A DNA stretch of 64,000 nucleotides from Lingula anatina (taxonomy: Eukaryota; Brachiopoda; Lingulata; Lingulida; Lingulidae): the NCBI RefSeq assembly GCF_001039355.2, contig NW_019773870.1:199660-263659 (forward strand). The letters run 5' to 3'. The position numbers and the translations under genes were made by a program. Below, piece after piece: positions 12,535 to 22,522 of this stretch (its first letter is position 1; each line of letters starts with the position of its first letter). The notes under the pieces were generated by a model. The model ran no database searches, was not told the DNA's origin, and saw only the letters and a program-made list of their open reading frames with translations.

Positions 12535-13849
12535 ATGCGTTGTTTCCAACAGAAAGGAATTTTATCTCTGTTACTGGTATATGGCGTGTGTGTAACTTCA
12601 AGTACTAGATACATGCAAAAGGTATGGAAGGGACTGAAAAATAAGCAGTTTACAGGTTTGCAGACCATAACCAAAGATAATTCTAGCGGCACCGAGTGCG
12701 CCATCGTTTGCTGGAACATGGGCGCCTGTAACGCTATGAGTCAAAGTGCCTCGGCCAGAACGTGCAAGCTGCATACTGGGACGGACCTGGAAGGCACCCT
12801 CCTGCAGGACCCGGCATGGGTGTATTTCCCCTGGCGAGGTGAGTGAGGTACTCCAAAGAGGTAATGCTAATTCTTTTTTTATTTAGAGATATTTAGGGGA
12901 AATGTTCATATTGTATTTGATATACTATTTGAACTATATGAGCTAAAGTTCTAGATTACTGACGCACATTATCTAACACTTTTTCATGCAAAATCCGTTT
13001 CTCATTTTCTGTGTAACAGGGAATTGCCATTTATTATCTGATATTTGTAAAGTTTCCAAATATTGGCTCTATTGGTTTATTTCGAGTCCTATCCTATAAC
13101 CACAGTTTTGAGTCAGTAAAACAGAACCATTAGAAGGGAAGATATGAATATAGTTTACATGTAACCTACATATTTCTGAAAGTGCATAGGCCTACAGCAA
13201 GTTTAACAAATAGTCTCATATAGCTGTTAAGAGTTTATGCGCTCTAAGCTCCTAAGGGCTAAATGTCTAAATGCTTGTAAATCTTTGTGTCCAGGTTTCG
13301 AGGAATCTGACTACTACAATTATTACGATGAGATAATGACCGCTGCTTGCACTGCAATGAACTCGGCGGGAGGTCTGACGTTTGCTCCAAGAGCTAACAA
13401 CGGAACAAATTGCGGCACTATGTGCACGACCTGGGGACAGGCAGACGCGGAATTAGCTGGATACAGGTATGCTCATTTTTATTGTTGACACATCTTTCAA
13501 AACAAAGGGTTTTTAATGCGTGTTTGTTATAACTAGACTAATACACTTCTTGTATTAACAAGAGGTCAAGAGATGAGTGTTGTGACTTTATTCTAACACT
13601 TGGATATGCAATGTAGTGTTTTAAAATTAATTTGTAGTACATGTATAATATTTCTTTTTATCTTTTACAAATTTCAGCACCTTCCATTGTGTCGGTTGGT
13701 TATCTGTCAACATAAACGCAACCCGGCTCTCGGCGACCTATCAGCAAGACACTTACCTAAAAGGACTGGGAACACACAGAAGTGTGAACTGCGGACAGCG
13801 GACCAATGTCGTAAACGCTCAGTCATACTGCTGCTGTCGCGCTAGTTAA
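12535..13849 (+). CDS. Secreted PAN/apple-like domain fused to CCC-tail Cys-rich domain, paralog 2
   Basis: Exons 12535-12838, 13295-13466 and 13678-13849 (phases 1 and 2, as in the paralogs) encode 215 residues. Exon 1 is longer than in the other members. It encodes a signal peptide (hydrophobic to about residue 22) plus a PAN/apple-like module with Cys55, Cys59, Cys65 and Cys77 (ECAIVCWNMGACNAMSQ, then TCKLH). Exon 2 carries the family signature SDYYNYYDEIMTAAC and exon 3 ends SYCCCRAS. The C-terminal module has 8 cysteines rather than 10: the one in the AVRRYC position and the one just before the CCC tail are both absent. PAN domains bind proteins or carbohydrates; ligand and role here are unknown. 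The frames and splice sites are intact. Confidence 0.82.
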
Positions 13850-14040
13850 ACGATGTCGCGTGTGTCACTGTATAATTACCCACGCTATAACTTATTTGGT
13901 GTCTATAGATGTGTCATTTTGTTAAAACCAGTGTACATTTAATGTGGGAAAATATACCGTCTGGTTTCAGGGGTTTCTAAAATAGTATACGTGTGTACTT
14001 GGACATTATAACGACTATTATGTCCAAGGTGTGTACAAAA

Positions 14041-14127
14041 ATTATGTAAGTGCCAAACAATTATTTCATAACGGACTACTAGCACACCTTGTGGGCAGAG
14101 AGTACTAAGAATTCTCTTTACGCACCG
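14041..14127. repeat. Dispersed short repeat, copy 1
   Basis: The segment starting ATTATGTAAGTGCCAAACAA and running through the 'acggactactagc' core to 'tactaagaattctctttac' is nearly the same as 15787-15873. Its central part is also found, diverged, at 42143-42194. It is non-coding and is probably a small interspersed or MITE-derived element. Confidence 0.65.
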
Positions 14128-14327
14128 TATACCACTCTTTTGATAGAGCTGTTATTTTGATCGGTAACAGGACCGTATATTGTTATATCCGATGGGCAGT
14201 GACACTCACTTCTCTGTTAAAAATTGGTGGTAATTTTGGTTGTGAACCATTAATTTTGATAATGATGATGATTTTGATTAATAATGATAATTAAGCTGCT
14301 TTGGCGGAGATCTTTTTTTTTTTTTTT

Positions 14328-14462
14328 NNNNNNNNNNNNNNNNNNNNNNNNNNNNNNNNNNNNNNNNNNNNNNNNNNNNNNNNNNNNNNNNNNNNNNNNN
14401 NNNNNNNNNNNNNNNNNNNNNNNNNNNNNNNNNNNNNNNNNNNNNNNNNNNNNNNNNNNNNN
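14328..14462. other. Assembly gap (135 N)
   Basis: A run of N bases starts immediately after a homopolymer T-run, consistent with a sequencing dropout. True sequence and length are unknown. Confidence 0.99.
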
Positions 14463-15492
14463 ACATTCACAATCTCATCGCAGTGATACTTAGAAGCATA
14501 TATAGTGATAAATTACATTTGATATTTCAGATATACCGGGTAATGCATCCAATTTATGTACAGTGTGCTTTTAACTTGAACGGATAAATTTTTTTGCGAT
14601 GATACATTCCTTTCTTTCACCTGCAGAATGACTTGTAAAATATAGTTTTCATAGACTAATAAAAATATTAAAGGCAACGATGTCTTTTTTTGTGGTGATA
14701 TATTTCTTTTTATTCCAAGCAGAGTGACTGCTGTGAAGCACAATCTTCACAGATTGAAAAACCAATTTTAAAGGCAACGATGTCTAAAAGCGTGATTTGC
14801 TTCCTGATATTGATGAAACTTTTTTACCGTAAAGATTTAACTTTTGTATTTAGTTAGTTAGTTCAATATCTATTTTCTCTTTTCCTAGACACAGGAAAAT
14901 GCTTATAGCACAAACAAATGATGAGACAGTGCACATAGCTTAAATGATAAGGGAAGAAAAAAAATGACAATTCGATCGATGATCGTTCTCCGGTTCCTTT
15001 GCTTTGGGATATTGACACCTTGATGTTAGCGCGCCACAAATTAAACAGCAGAAGGCGTTTAATTGTAAATGTCAAATGACAGAGTAAGTGCAGATAAAGC
15101 AAACGGATATTTTGCTGATTAATTTGCTAAAAGTGAAAAAAGGCCATTTAATACAAATAATAAAACTGAAACTGTAGCAGGTCAATACACCGCGTTCGTA
15201 GTTTGTTTAAATTTAAGTATCCGTTGGTCGAATATCGACTTTTACTTTATTAGCGTTACAAAAGCACGACAATGGAAGTCAAAATTTGCAGGCAACACAC
15301 TTCTCATCTGTTTCAGATCTAGAGCCCTGTCGGTCTCGCTTGCTACTGATAAAAACTGCTGCCCAATATCAAAGACCAGATTGTCACCTAGGAATAACAG
15401 TAGAACAACTTTACAAATATCAAGACAGCGAGTCAAAACGATTCACCAACAATAAATTTCAGTCCACTAATTCAAGTGTCAGACAAAAGAAG

Positions 15493-15500
15493 TTACGTAA
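15493..15500 (+). promoter_or_regulatory. TTACGTAA palindrome, 18 bp before the paralog 3 ATG
   Basis: TTACGTAA is the consensus site for PAR-bZIP, E4BP4 and C/EBP-ATF type factors. It is conserved at the same distance before the start codon of paralog 4. It could instead be a conserved 5'UTR sequence or a donor-like GTAAGA, so binding is inference. Confidence 0.35.
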
Positions 15501-15517
15501 GAATCACAAGTCGAACA

Positions 15518-16927
15518 ATGGCTCAAGCGGCAAGATTCCTGGTCATCATTCTGTGTGTGAATGTGGTGACAGTAACAGCCAACGAGATGGGTAATTACTG
15601 GTTTTTGTTCTATATATTAAGGTTAATAAGTCGGTAAAGGACCGAGTTTTTAAACAGGATGATTATGATAAGTTAATTTTTCAAATGTTATAGTCAATAA
15701 TCAAATCATTTCCTAATGGAATTCAGATGTGAAAATTGGCTCCTCGTTTGTTTTCTAAAAGACATTATTTAAGTTTTGACTTTTAAATTATGTAAGTGCC
15801 ATACAATAATTTTGTAACGGACTACTAGCGCACCCTGTGGGCAGACAGTACTAAGAATTCTCTTTACACACTGTAAAGGGAAGGAGGGGGCAATGGGTTG
15901 GAGAAAAGAGCATGGGGGAAGGAGCGGGCGTTGGGTTGGATCTTGGACATAACAAGAGAAGGCCTTTCCTTTTTATGTCCAAGGTTGGATGGAAGGGCCT
16001 GAGGAAGGGGAAGGACGATGGGCTACAGGTCGTAGCCTGGACGTTCATTGTTTGTTTATCACCGCAGTGGGAGGTGGAGAAGGCAGTGCACGTACCTGTT
16101 ATTGTACCTTCAGGTAACCGAGAATCCGATTACTACAACTGGATGGACGAAATTGCCCAGGCAGCCTGTACCGGTGTTATGACCGTAGATGGGACAGTGT
16201 ACGCCGTGCGCAGATACTGTGTTGCTTCAGGCCAGCCGATTTGTTCCACCGTATGCACCAACCAGGGGTATAACGCTTGTTATCTCTTAGAACTGTAGGG
16301 AGTTGGGATACGGTAAATGGTAGTTATCAAATTTTAGTGAAACAGCACTAAACCTGTACACCAGTGATACATTAAAATCGACTACTACCTTTTTAACACC
16401 TTTTTAGTGTAAAATTGAGTTTTAAATAACAACTCAGTATGCAAAAACGAAGTTACAGGTCTAGATAATCATTAGTTGAGAATGTTTTCTGAAAGATGTA
16501 CACAGCTCAAGCCAATCACTGTATCTCAACTCCCTTATAAATTACTTCAAATCGATATAACTCGTAATCGCTGTTTAAATTTGAGTAGGTTCTCATGAAA
16601 TGATTAGCAGGTCCATACAGAAATCTCCAGTTGCGACAATTTTAGTTTTCCAATTTTTGCTAAAAAGTACTACTGGTACTACTGCTTATTTCTTTTTAAA
16701 GATAAATCATCTATATTCGTAATCTTAAAATGTAATTTAAGAATAGAATCTTATCTCCTTTTCTGTTCAGTTTGACATGCTTTGAGGCGCTTCATGTTTA
16801 CCCTAATCAACCAAGGCTGTCGGAAACCCACGGAGAAGCTGTAGGGGAGGTAGGACCCTGGGTACACAGATATGGCAGCTGCGGTAGTACTCATTGTGGA
16901 CCAAACTACTGCTGCTGTCGTGGATAA
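15518..16927 (+). CDS. Secreted Cys-rich protein with CCC tail, paralog 3
   Basis: Exons 15518-15590, 16114-16267 and 16771-16927 (phases 1 and 2) encode 127 residues. Exon 1 is a signal peptide (MAQAARFLVIILCVNVVTVT, then ANEMG). Exon 2 gives NRESDYYNWMDEIAQAAC, then YAVRRYC, PIC and TVC. Exon 3 gives TCFEALHVYPNQPRLS, VHRYGSCG and HCGPNYCCCRG. The ten cysteines occupy the same positions as in paralogs 1 and 4. Intron 1 holds a dispersed repeat copy and a purine-rich stretch missing from paralog 4, so these were inserted after the duplication. AATAAA motifs at about 17072-17095 can serve as poly(A) signals. Function is unknown. Confidence 0.87.
15787..15873. repeat. Dispersed short repeat, copy 2 (in intron 1 of paralog 3)
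   Basis: It is nearly the same as 14041-14127, from ATTATGTAAGTGCC through the 'acggactactagcgcac' core to 'aagaattctctttacac'. It is absent from the corresponding intron of paralog 4, which dates its insertion after the duplication. Confidence 0.65.
15942..15983. repeat. Hairpin with CTTGGACATAA / TTATGTCCAAG arms
   Basis: Eleven-base arms at 15942-15952 and 15973-15983 pair perfectly. A similar hairpin (about 13999-14029) lies next to copy 1 of the dispersed repeat. The two are probably parts of the same mobile element family. Confidence 0.5.
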
Positions 16928-18866
16928 AGGCGCTGTAGCCATTTCCCCCCTTCAAATACAAAAAAATTGACGTAATTTTATTGACCATGTCACAGCTCAG
17001 ACATTAAAGTTGTACTGCCACTTGCGAAAACAAACCCAATATAGAGGTGCATTTCACAAATCGAAGTCTCAAATAAATCAATAAATAAATAAAATTGAAT
17101 GAATTCGAATTTGTATTCAATTTTTAAAACACAGTATACAACAAAAATCCACGGTTGTCTCAATTTTACATCAACATAAGATTTTAACACGGTTTATATT
17201 ATTATGTAAGGGCCAAGTAGCACTGATATTTCAGTAATGTATGTTACGGGAGATAATTTTTACTTTTGTATCGTGTTTCAATATACATGTATGTTGCATT
17301 GATTCAGTCATGGTAAATTATGGTTAACAAAAGGAAATCTTTATAAATATGTAAACTGCAACCCAGGGTACTTTGCGTCATGGTTAAAACGTACGTAACG
17401 TATGTTTCCCAGAAAAATGTCCGAAAAAAATTATTTTTGTCCAAGCACTTAGTGCAATAAGTTACAGTTTTCGACTGAATGGTATACAATACTTTTTGTA
17501 TAGTTTGAAATATTATTTTTTTTGACATGGTTTTGTTGCGCCACGAATAAAAATAGTTCATTTAATACTTCTTTTATTGTCAGCATGATGCCTTTTTTGT
17601 AATATTCAGTGACTAAAATAGCGCAAAAATTAATCGTTCTATACAGAAGATTGTCATGTATATCACAACGTTGTACTTGTAGGAAATAAATTAAAGAACA
17701 CAACCAGCGCTGATCGAAATTTTAAAGTGAGTAAAACGCTTCCGCAGCTGAAAGTTTTTGATTTGTGACAGTAACTTTGGTACGAACTTCTTCATGAAGG
17801 AACCTGAAAGTTTTGAACATAGTTTCTCATCTGTCCGCTAAATGTGAAAATTCAATACCATCGTCGCACTGGGATAAACATATACCTATGAATGTTTTTC
17901 TTCGTGTTGAGATGTATCATCTTAAACTGTTTTAACTTTGTGCTGTGATCCAATGGTTGTGTACCTTACGCTTATAAACTTACTGTCAGACTTTTCAACA
18001 CAATAAAGGCTCATCGGAAAGGGAATTTGGTGTTTCGGATATACTGGGTAATGCATCGAATACAAGTGTTGTACATGTATACTTAAACTTTAATAAATAA
18101 ATCTTGTCACTTTTTTGCGATGATACATTCCTTTTTCTCACCAGCAGAATGGCTGTTGTAAAATATAGTTTTCATAGAATAATAAAACATTAAAGGCAAC
18201 GATGTCTTAAAAGCGTGGTTTGCTTCATGGCATCTATGAAACTGCTTACTGTTAAGATACAACTGTTGATTTAATTAGTTCAATATTTATTTTCTCTTTT
18301 CCTAGATAGGTTTTAGTTTTTAACACAAATGATTGATGAGAGAGTGTAAATAAGAGAAAATGGGATTTCGATCAGTCATAGTTTTCCGGTTACTTTGCTT
18401 AAGGCTATTGACCGCAGAAAGCATTTAACTGGAAATGTCGAATGGCAGAGTAAAGCAAACGGATATTTTTCCGATTAAAGTTGCTAAAAAAAAAGATCAA
18501 TAGAAATAATAAAATTGAAACTGTAGCAGGTCAATACACAGTGTTCGTAGTTTGTTCAAATTTAAGAATGTTGACCGAATGTTGACACTTTCATTTCTTA
18601 ATTGATCGTAACAAAAAATGGACAAGAGAAATAGAAATTTTGCTGAAAACGTGCTACGCAGCTTGGTGTGTCAGATTCTTAAGACCCTGTCTGTCTGAGT
18701 TACCATTTTACTGATAACAGCTGATGGGCTGGTGTTTTAATTTCCAAGACCAGTCTGGCAGACAGAGCACCCAGGGATAACAACAGAACGACTTCGAAAA
18801 TCAAGACAAAACGATTCACCAACATTAAAGTTTCAGTTCACTAATTCAAGTGTCATACAGGAGAAG

Positions 18867-18874
18867 TTACGTAA
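18867..18874 (+). promoter_or_regulatory. TTACGTAA palindrome, 18 bp before the paralog 4 ATG
   Basis: It is the same octamer and spacing as in paralog 3, inside a block conserved between the two duplicated 5' regions. It is a candidate bZIP site. Confidence 0.35.
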
Positions 18875-18891
18875 GAATCACAAATCGAACG

Positions 18892-19768
18892 ATGGCTCAA
18901 GCGGCGCGATTCCTGGTCATTATTCTCTGTGTATATCTGATGGCAGTCGCAGCCAACGAGATGGGTAATTATAGGTTTTTGTTCTATATAAATTTTATGG
19001 TCGTGGTTTTAAAACAATTTTTAGTATTCCTCCTGCATGTCTGATACTGCCACTTTACAGTGACTCAAAAATTGATTGCATGGCTTGTTACAAACTTTTA
19101 TAAATGTATGGGTTTATATTTAGTTTAAGTGTTACAAAAGATATAGATACATTATGCAATTATAAGAAAGCGGTGCTGTGTGATTGTACCTTCAGGTAAC
19201 CGAGAATCTGATTACTACAACTGGATGGATGAAATTGCCCAGGCAGCCTGTACCGGTATTATGCCTGTAGATGGGACAGTACACGCCGTGCGCAGATACT
19301 GTAATTCAGCTTATGCGGCTTGTTCCACCGCATGCACAGACCTAGGGTAAAACGCTGATTTACTTTTAACATTTTATGAATTACTTCAAATCGATATAAC
19401 TCACACTCGCTGCCGTTTGAATTTGGGTAGGTTCTCGTGAAAATTGAAATAAAACGTAAGTAAAGGCAAAAATGTTCGGTGCGCCAAGTTAAGTTAAGTT
19501 TTCGAAGATTTGCGAAAATACTTCCACTGCCTAATTTTTTTAATATTAATTATTCAAATTTTTAATCTGTAAATGTAGCACGAGAATTATTATTCCTTCT
19601 ATTCTCTTTAGTAAGACATGCTTTGAGACGCTTCATGTGTACCTCAATCGCCCGCGGCTATCATCAAACCATGACGAAGCTGTAGGGGTGACCGGTTCTC
19701 AAGTGCACAGATACGGCGGCGGCTGCGGAGGAGGGTGTGGGCCGAATTACTGCTGCTGCCGCGGATAA
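18892..19768 (+). CDS. Secreted Cys-rich protein with CCC tail, paralog 4
   Basis: Exons 18892-18964, 19196-19346 and 19612-19768 (phases 1 and 2) encode 126 residues. The signal peptide (MAQAARFLVIILCVYLMAVA) is almost the same as in paralog 3. Exon 2 reads NRESDYYNWMDEIAQAAC, then VHAVRRYC, AACSTAC. Exon 3 reads TCFETLHVYLNRPRLSS, VHRYGGGCGGGCGPNYCCCRG in two blocks. All ten family cysteines are present. An AATAAA at 19919-19924 may be the poly(A) signal. It is the downstream product of the 14.5-20.1 kb tandem duplication. Function is unknown. Confidence 0.87.
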
Positions 19769-20085
19769 ATATTCTGAATATCGTAGGCATTTCTTTCGTC
19801 AAATATTGAAGTTTTGGTGTTGATGTAATTTTACTCAGCTTTGAGATTGAAGTTGTACTGCCACTTGCGAACATTCTTTTCAAGGCCATTCTTTTACATG
19901 TGTTATTAGGAAAAAGCGAATAAAACTTGCCATTGTCATTTGCTTGAGTCGCGATGGATTCATCTTTAGGCTGTTTTAACTGATATTTGTGCTGTACGGG
20001 CGATCCCAAGGTTGCGTTATTTACGCTTGTAAACCTACTGACTGATTTCCAACATGAAACTTAAAAAGGCTCATTGGAAACGGAA

Positions 20086-21266
20086 TCATCACATCTTTGA
20101 ATGGGAATGACATGATTCAAACTTACAATTGTGATAGAAAATTGATGAATTCATAATGTGAGTTCTTTAATTTTGTGTAGAATGTTGTTCTGTCAGTGAA
20201 GATCTATCAGCTTGGATACCTATTGTTGTCGAGTGAGAATGAATTTATAACAAACTGCCCCATTAAATTGGTTCCGCGGTATAGCCATGTTGAACATCTA
20301 AATGTTATATCAAATTGTAAAGGCAAACAATTACTTACTGGATCATTGTTTTAACTGAAGTGCAATTTTGTTCACAGCGTTTCCGTATGTAAATGTTCTC
20401 ATTACTTATTCTGACGAGGAAATAAGATAGCGACCAGAATCCGATTGGGGGTTTTATAGGGATATACCATTTATATAATTACCATTGTTAGTCAGATGAA
20501 ATCGGAATGCTTGTCTCCTTGAATAAATGCATAATTAATCCAGTAATAAGTAGCTGTGCCTTATCTATGAAACCCTGATTATAGTGGAAGTTAATATGGG
20601 TACTGAGAACAGAGGTCAGCCTTAGAGGTCAACCTGGAAAATTACACCCCTTTCTTAATGCCTCCATCACCCAAATAACCTCCCTGAGCCGAGATTTAAG
20701 TGGCTTATAGCCAAGTCTCCACCCCCACCCCCACCCCCTGTGAAAACGCTTCCTTCTTCACCGGCTCATACAGTAACGACAGGTAAACATACGACTACTG
20801 AACCTGGGTTTAGTTTTTTTAATGTTTTAATGAAAAAGATATCGACCATCTTTGCTTTACAAATAAATTAGATGAAAATTTGAACAACACAGTCAGCTAC
20901 ATTTAACTACAAAATAATATAATACACTACTGTTTAATGATATTATGAAAGTAAAGCTTTATTTTTGGTCCTTTATGTACATAAGGCCTAAATTATAATA
21001 AAATAATAAAAATTAAAGATAAAACAAAGTCAATTATTAAAAATCAAGCACGGTACTTCTTGTGAATTCCAACAATAAATTATGTCGTCTCTTCGTTTTC
21101 CAGACTTAAAGCTCATACTAGGAAGAATTCTGAAAAAATACCGCAAAACCAGTCCTGCGTTAGCTTATTCTGTTTAGGTAGTGCTTCAAGGGCGACTTCC
21201 CCGCAGTTGACAGTATTGTACGATCATTCCCCAGTCGTCTCAATCCCCGCGTATGTTGACAGCGAT
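20086..21266. other. Intergenic region between Cys-rich paralog 4 and the cupredoxin gene
   Basis: AT-rich, with a CCACCCC-rich patch at about 20719-20740. A minus-strand AATAAA (tttatt, 20958-20963) may be the poly(A) signal of the cupredoxin gene. No coding sequence is supported. Confidence 0.45.
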
Positions 21267-22465
21267 TTATTTGCCTGTGCTTGCACCGGCCAAGCCATAC
21301 TGTCCGTAGCTTGGGTATTTACCTAAATCAGAGAAATATTCAAACGTGATTACTGTGCCTGAACCAACCTCTAGTATTTAATAAGTACGTCTACTGAAGG
21401 TCTAAAACACTTGTATATGACGGGTTATTATGACCATTTTCAAAAATAGGCTAGGCAAATGCTACATTAAAGTAGAGAAGTAACGATAAATGTTTAACAC
21501 ATTTAAAAAAATTCTAGCTTTTAATCAAACAGTGTTTTGGGACATTTGAAATAAAGCAAGTAAGAAGGCTTAAGGATACCCATGCAGACCTTTAAAATTG
21601 ACCTAATCAAAGCCATATAACGAAGTCCCACCCAAGCCATAAAAAAGGAGGCCTACTTACAGTCATCACCGTAATCGGTGGCCACGCGGACGGCTATCTT
21701 CTGTCCACCAGTAGAGCAGTCATCGCCGACGCCACTGGCAAAGTAGTAATAGCCTGGCGCTAGGTTACTGGTGTCTATGATCTCCTGGGTCTGGGAGCCA
21801 TAAGTGTCCTCGGTCAGCTCGTCCTTGGAGCAGTATTTGTAGGCTCTGTATGAGATGAATTTGTTCACGTTGTGTCTGCCTGGAATGGTATAATGAACGG
21901 TTACATTAGCGCGACCCCTTTCGTTCACGGGCAACATCACACAGTGAGTCCGTATGACAATTAATTGATAAAAACAAACAGACATTTGCACCTGTGCATA
22001 TGCTGTATATATTAGGTGTATGTACATGATAAGAAACTAGCAACAGCCAAATGCCATATTACTGCAAGACTGTATGAGCCACTAATATCTTTCTTAACAA
22101 TCGTACGAATTTAACAAACGTAGTATATGACTTCTGTATATGATGCACGATAGTTGGCGTACAAGTTATAGGGAATCAGTGTTATATTACGTAAGTGGAT
22201 TAAGTGGCGGGGTAAGTGTGTAGATCTGTGTAACTTACCTGGATACGGCCAGTTGAAGACAAGATATGTTCCTCTCTTCACACAGATGTTAGGGAAGGCT
22301 GGGCCAGTAGGAACTGCAAAAGTAAACACAATGCTTTTTAAAAAAGTAATGCTTCTGTTTTTAACATTACAGAGAAAAATGCCTTCTTTTCCAATTAACA
22401 TAGACTTAAACTGGTAGTAAAAGGACATAAATGGCTTTGGTAATATCAGTTTTATGATTCAAACC

Positions 22466-22522
<57 letters not shown>

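Larger units (their letters stand above)
13850..14520. other. Intergenic region with assembly gap
   Basis: It holds a hairpin (CTTGGACAT against ATGTCCAAG, about 13999-14029) followed by one copy of an 80-bp dispersed repeat (14041-14127). N bases then run 14328-14462 directly after a T-run. No gene is seen. Confidence 0.5.
14520..18028 (+). repeat. Segmental tandem duplication, unit A (contains paralog 3)
   Basis: The start (GATATACCGGGTAATGCATC-like sequence near 14528), the promoter, the gene and the 3' flank (GTTGTACTGCCACTTGCGAA near 17009; a segment near 17945-18025) all match unit B in order. Unit B begins directly where unit A ends, near 18029, so the two are head to tail. Unit A is longer because it holds extra DNA in intron 1 and in its 3' flank. 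Confidence 0.75.
18029..20085 (+). repeat. Segmental tandem duplication, unit B (contains paralog 4)
   Basis: It matches unit A (14520-18028) in start motif, upstream region, exon structure and 3' flank. The 3' flank match at 20004-20085 (GATCCCAAGGTTGCG-like) corresponds to 17947-18025. Divergence is moderate with many small indels, so this is a real duplication and not an assembly echo. Confidence 0.75.

Noticed and set aside
14278-14493. Open frames running through N bases
   Set aside because: They exist only because the gap has no stop codons.
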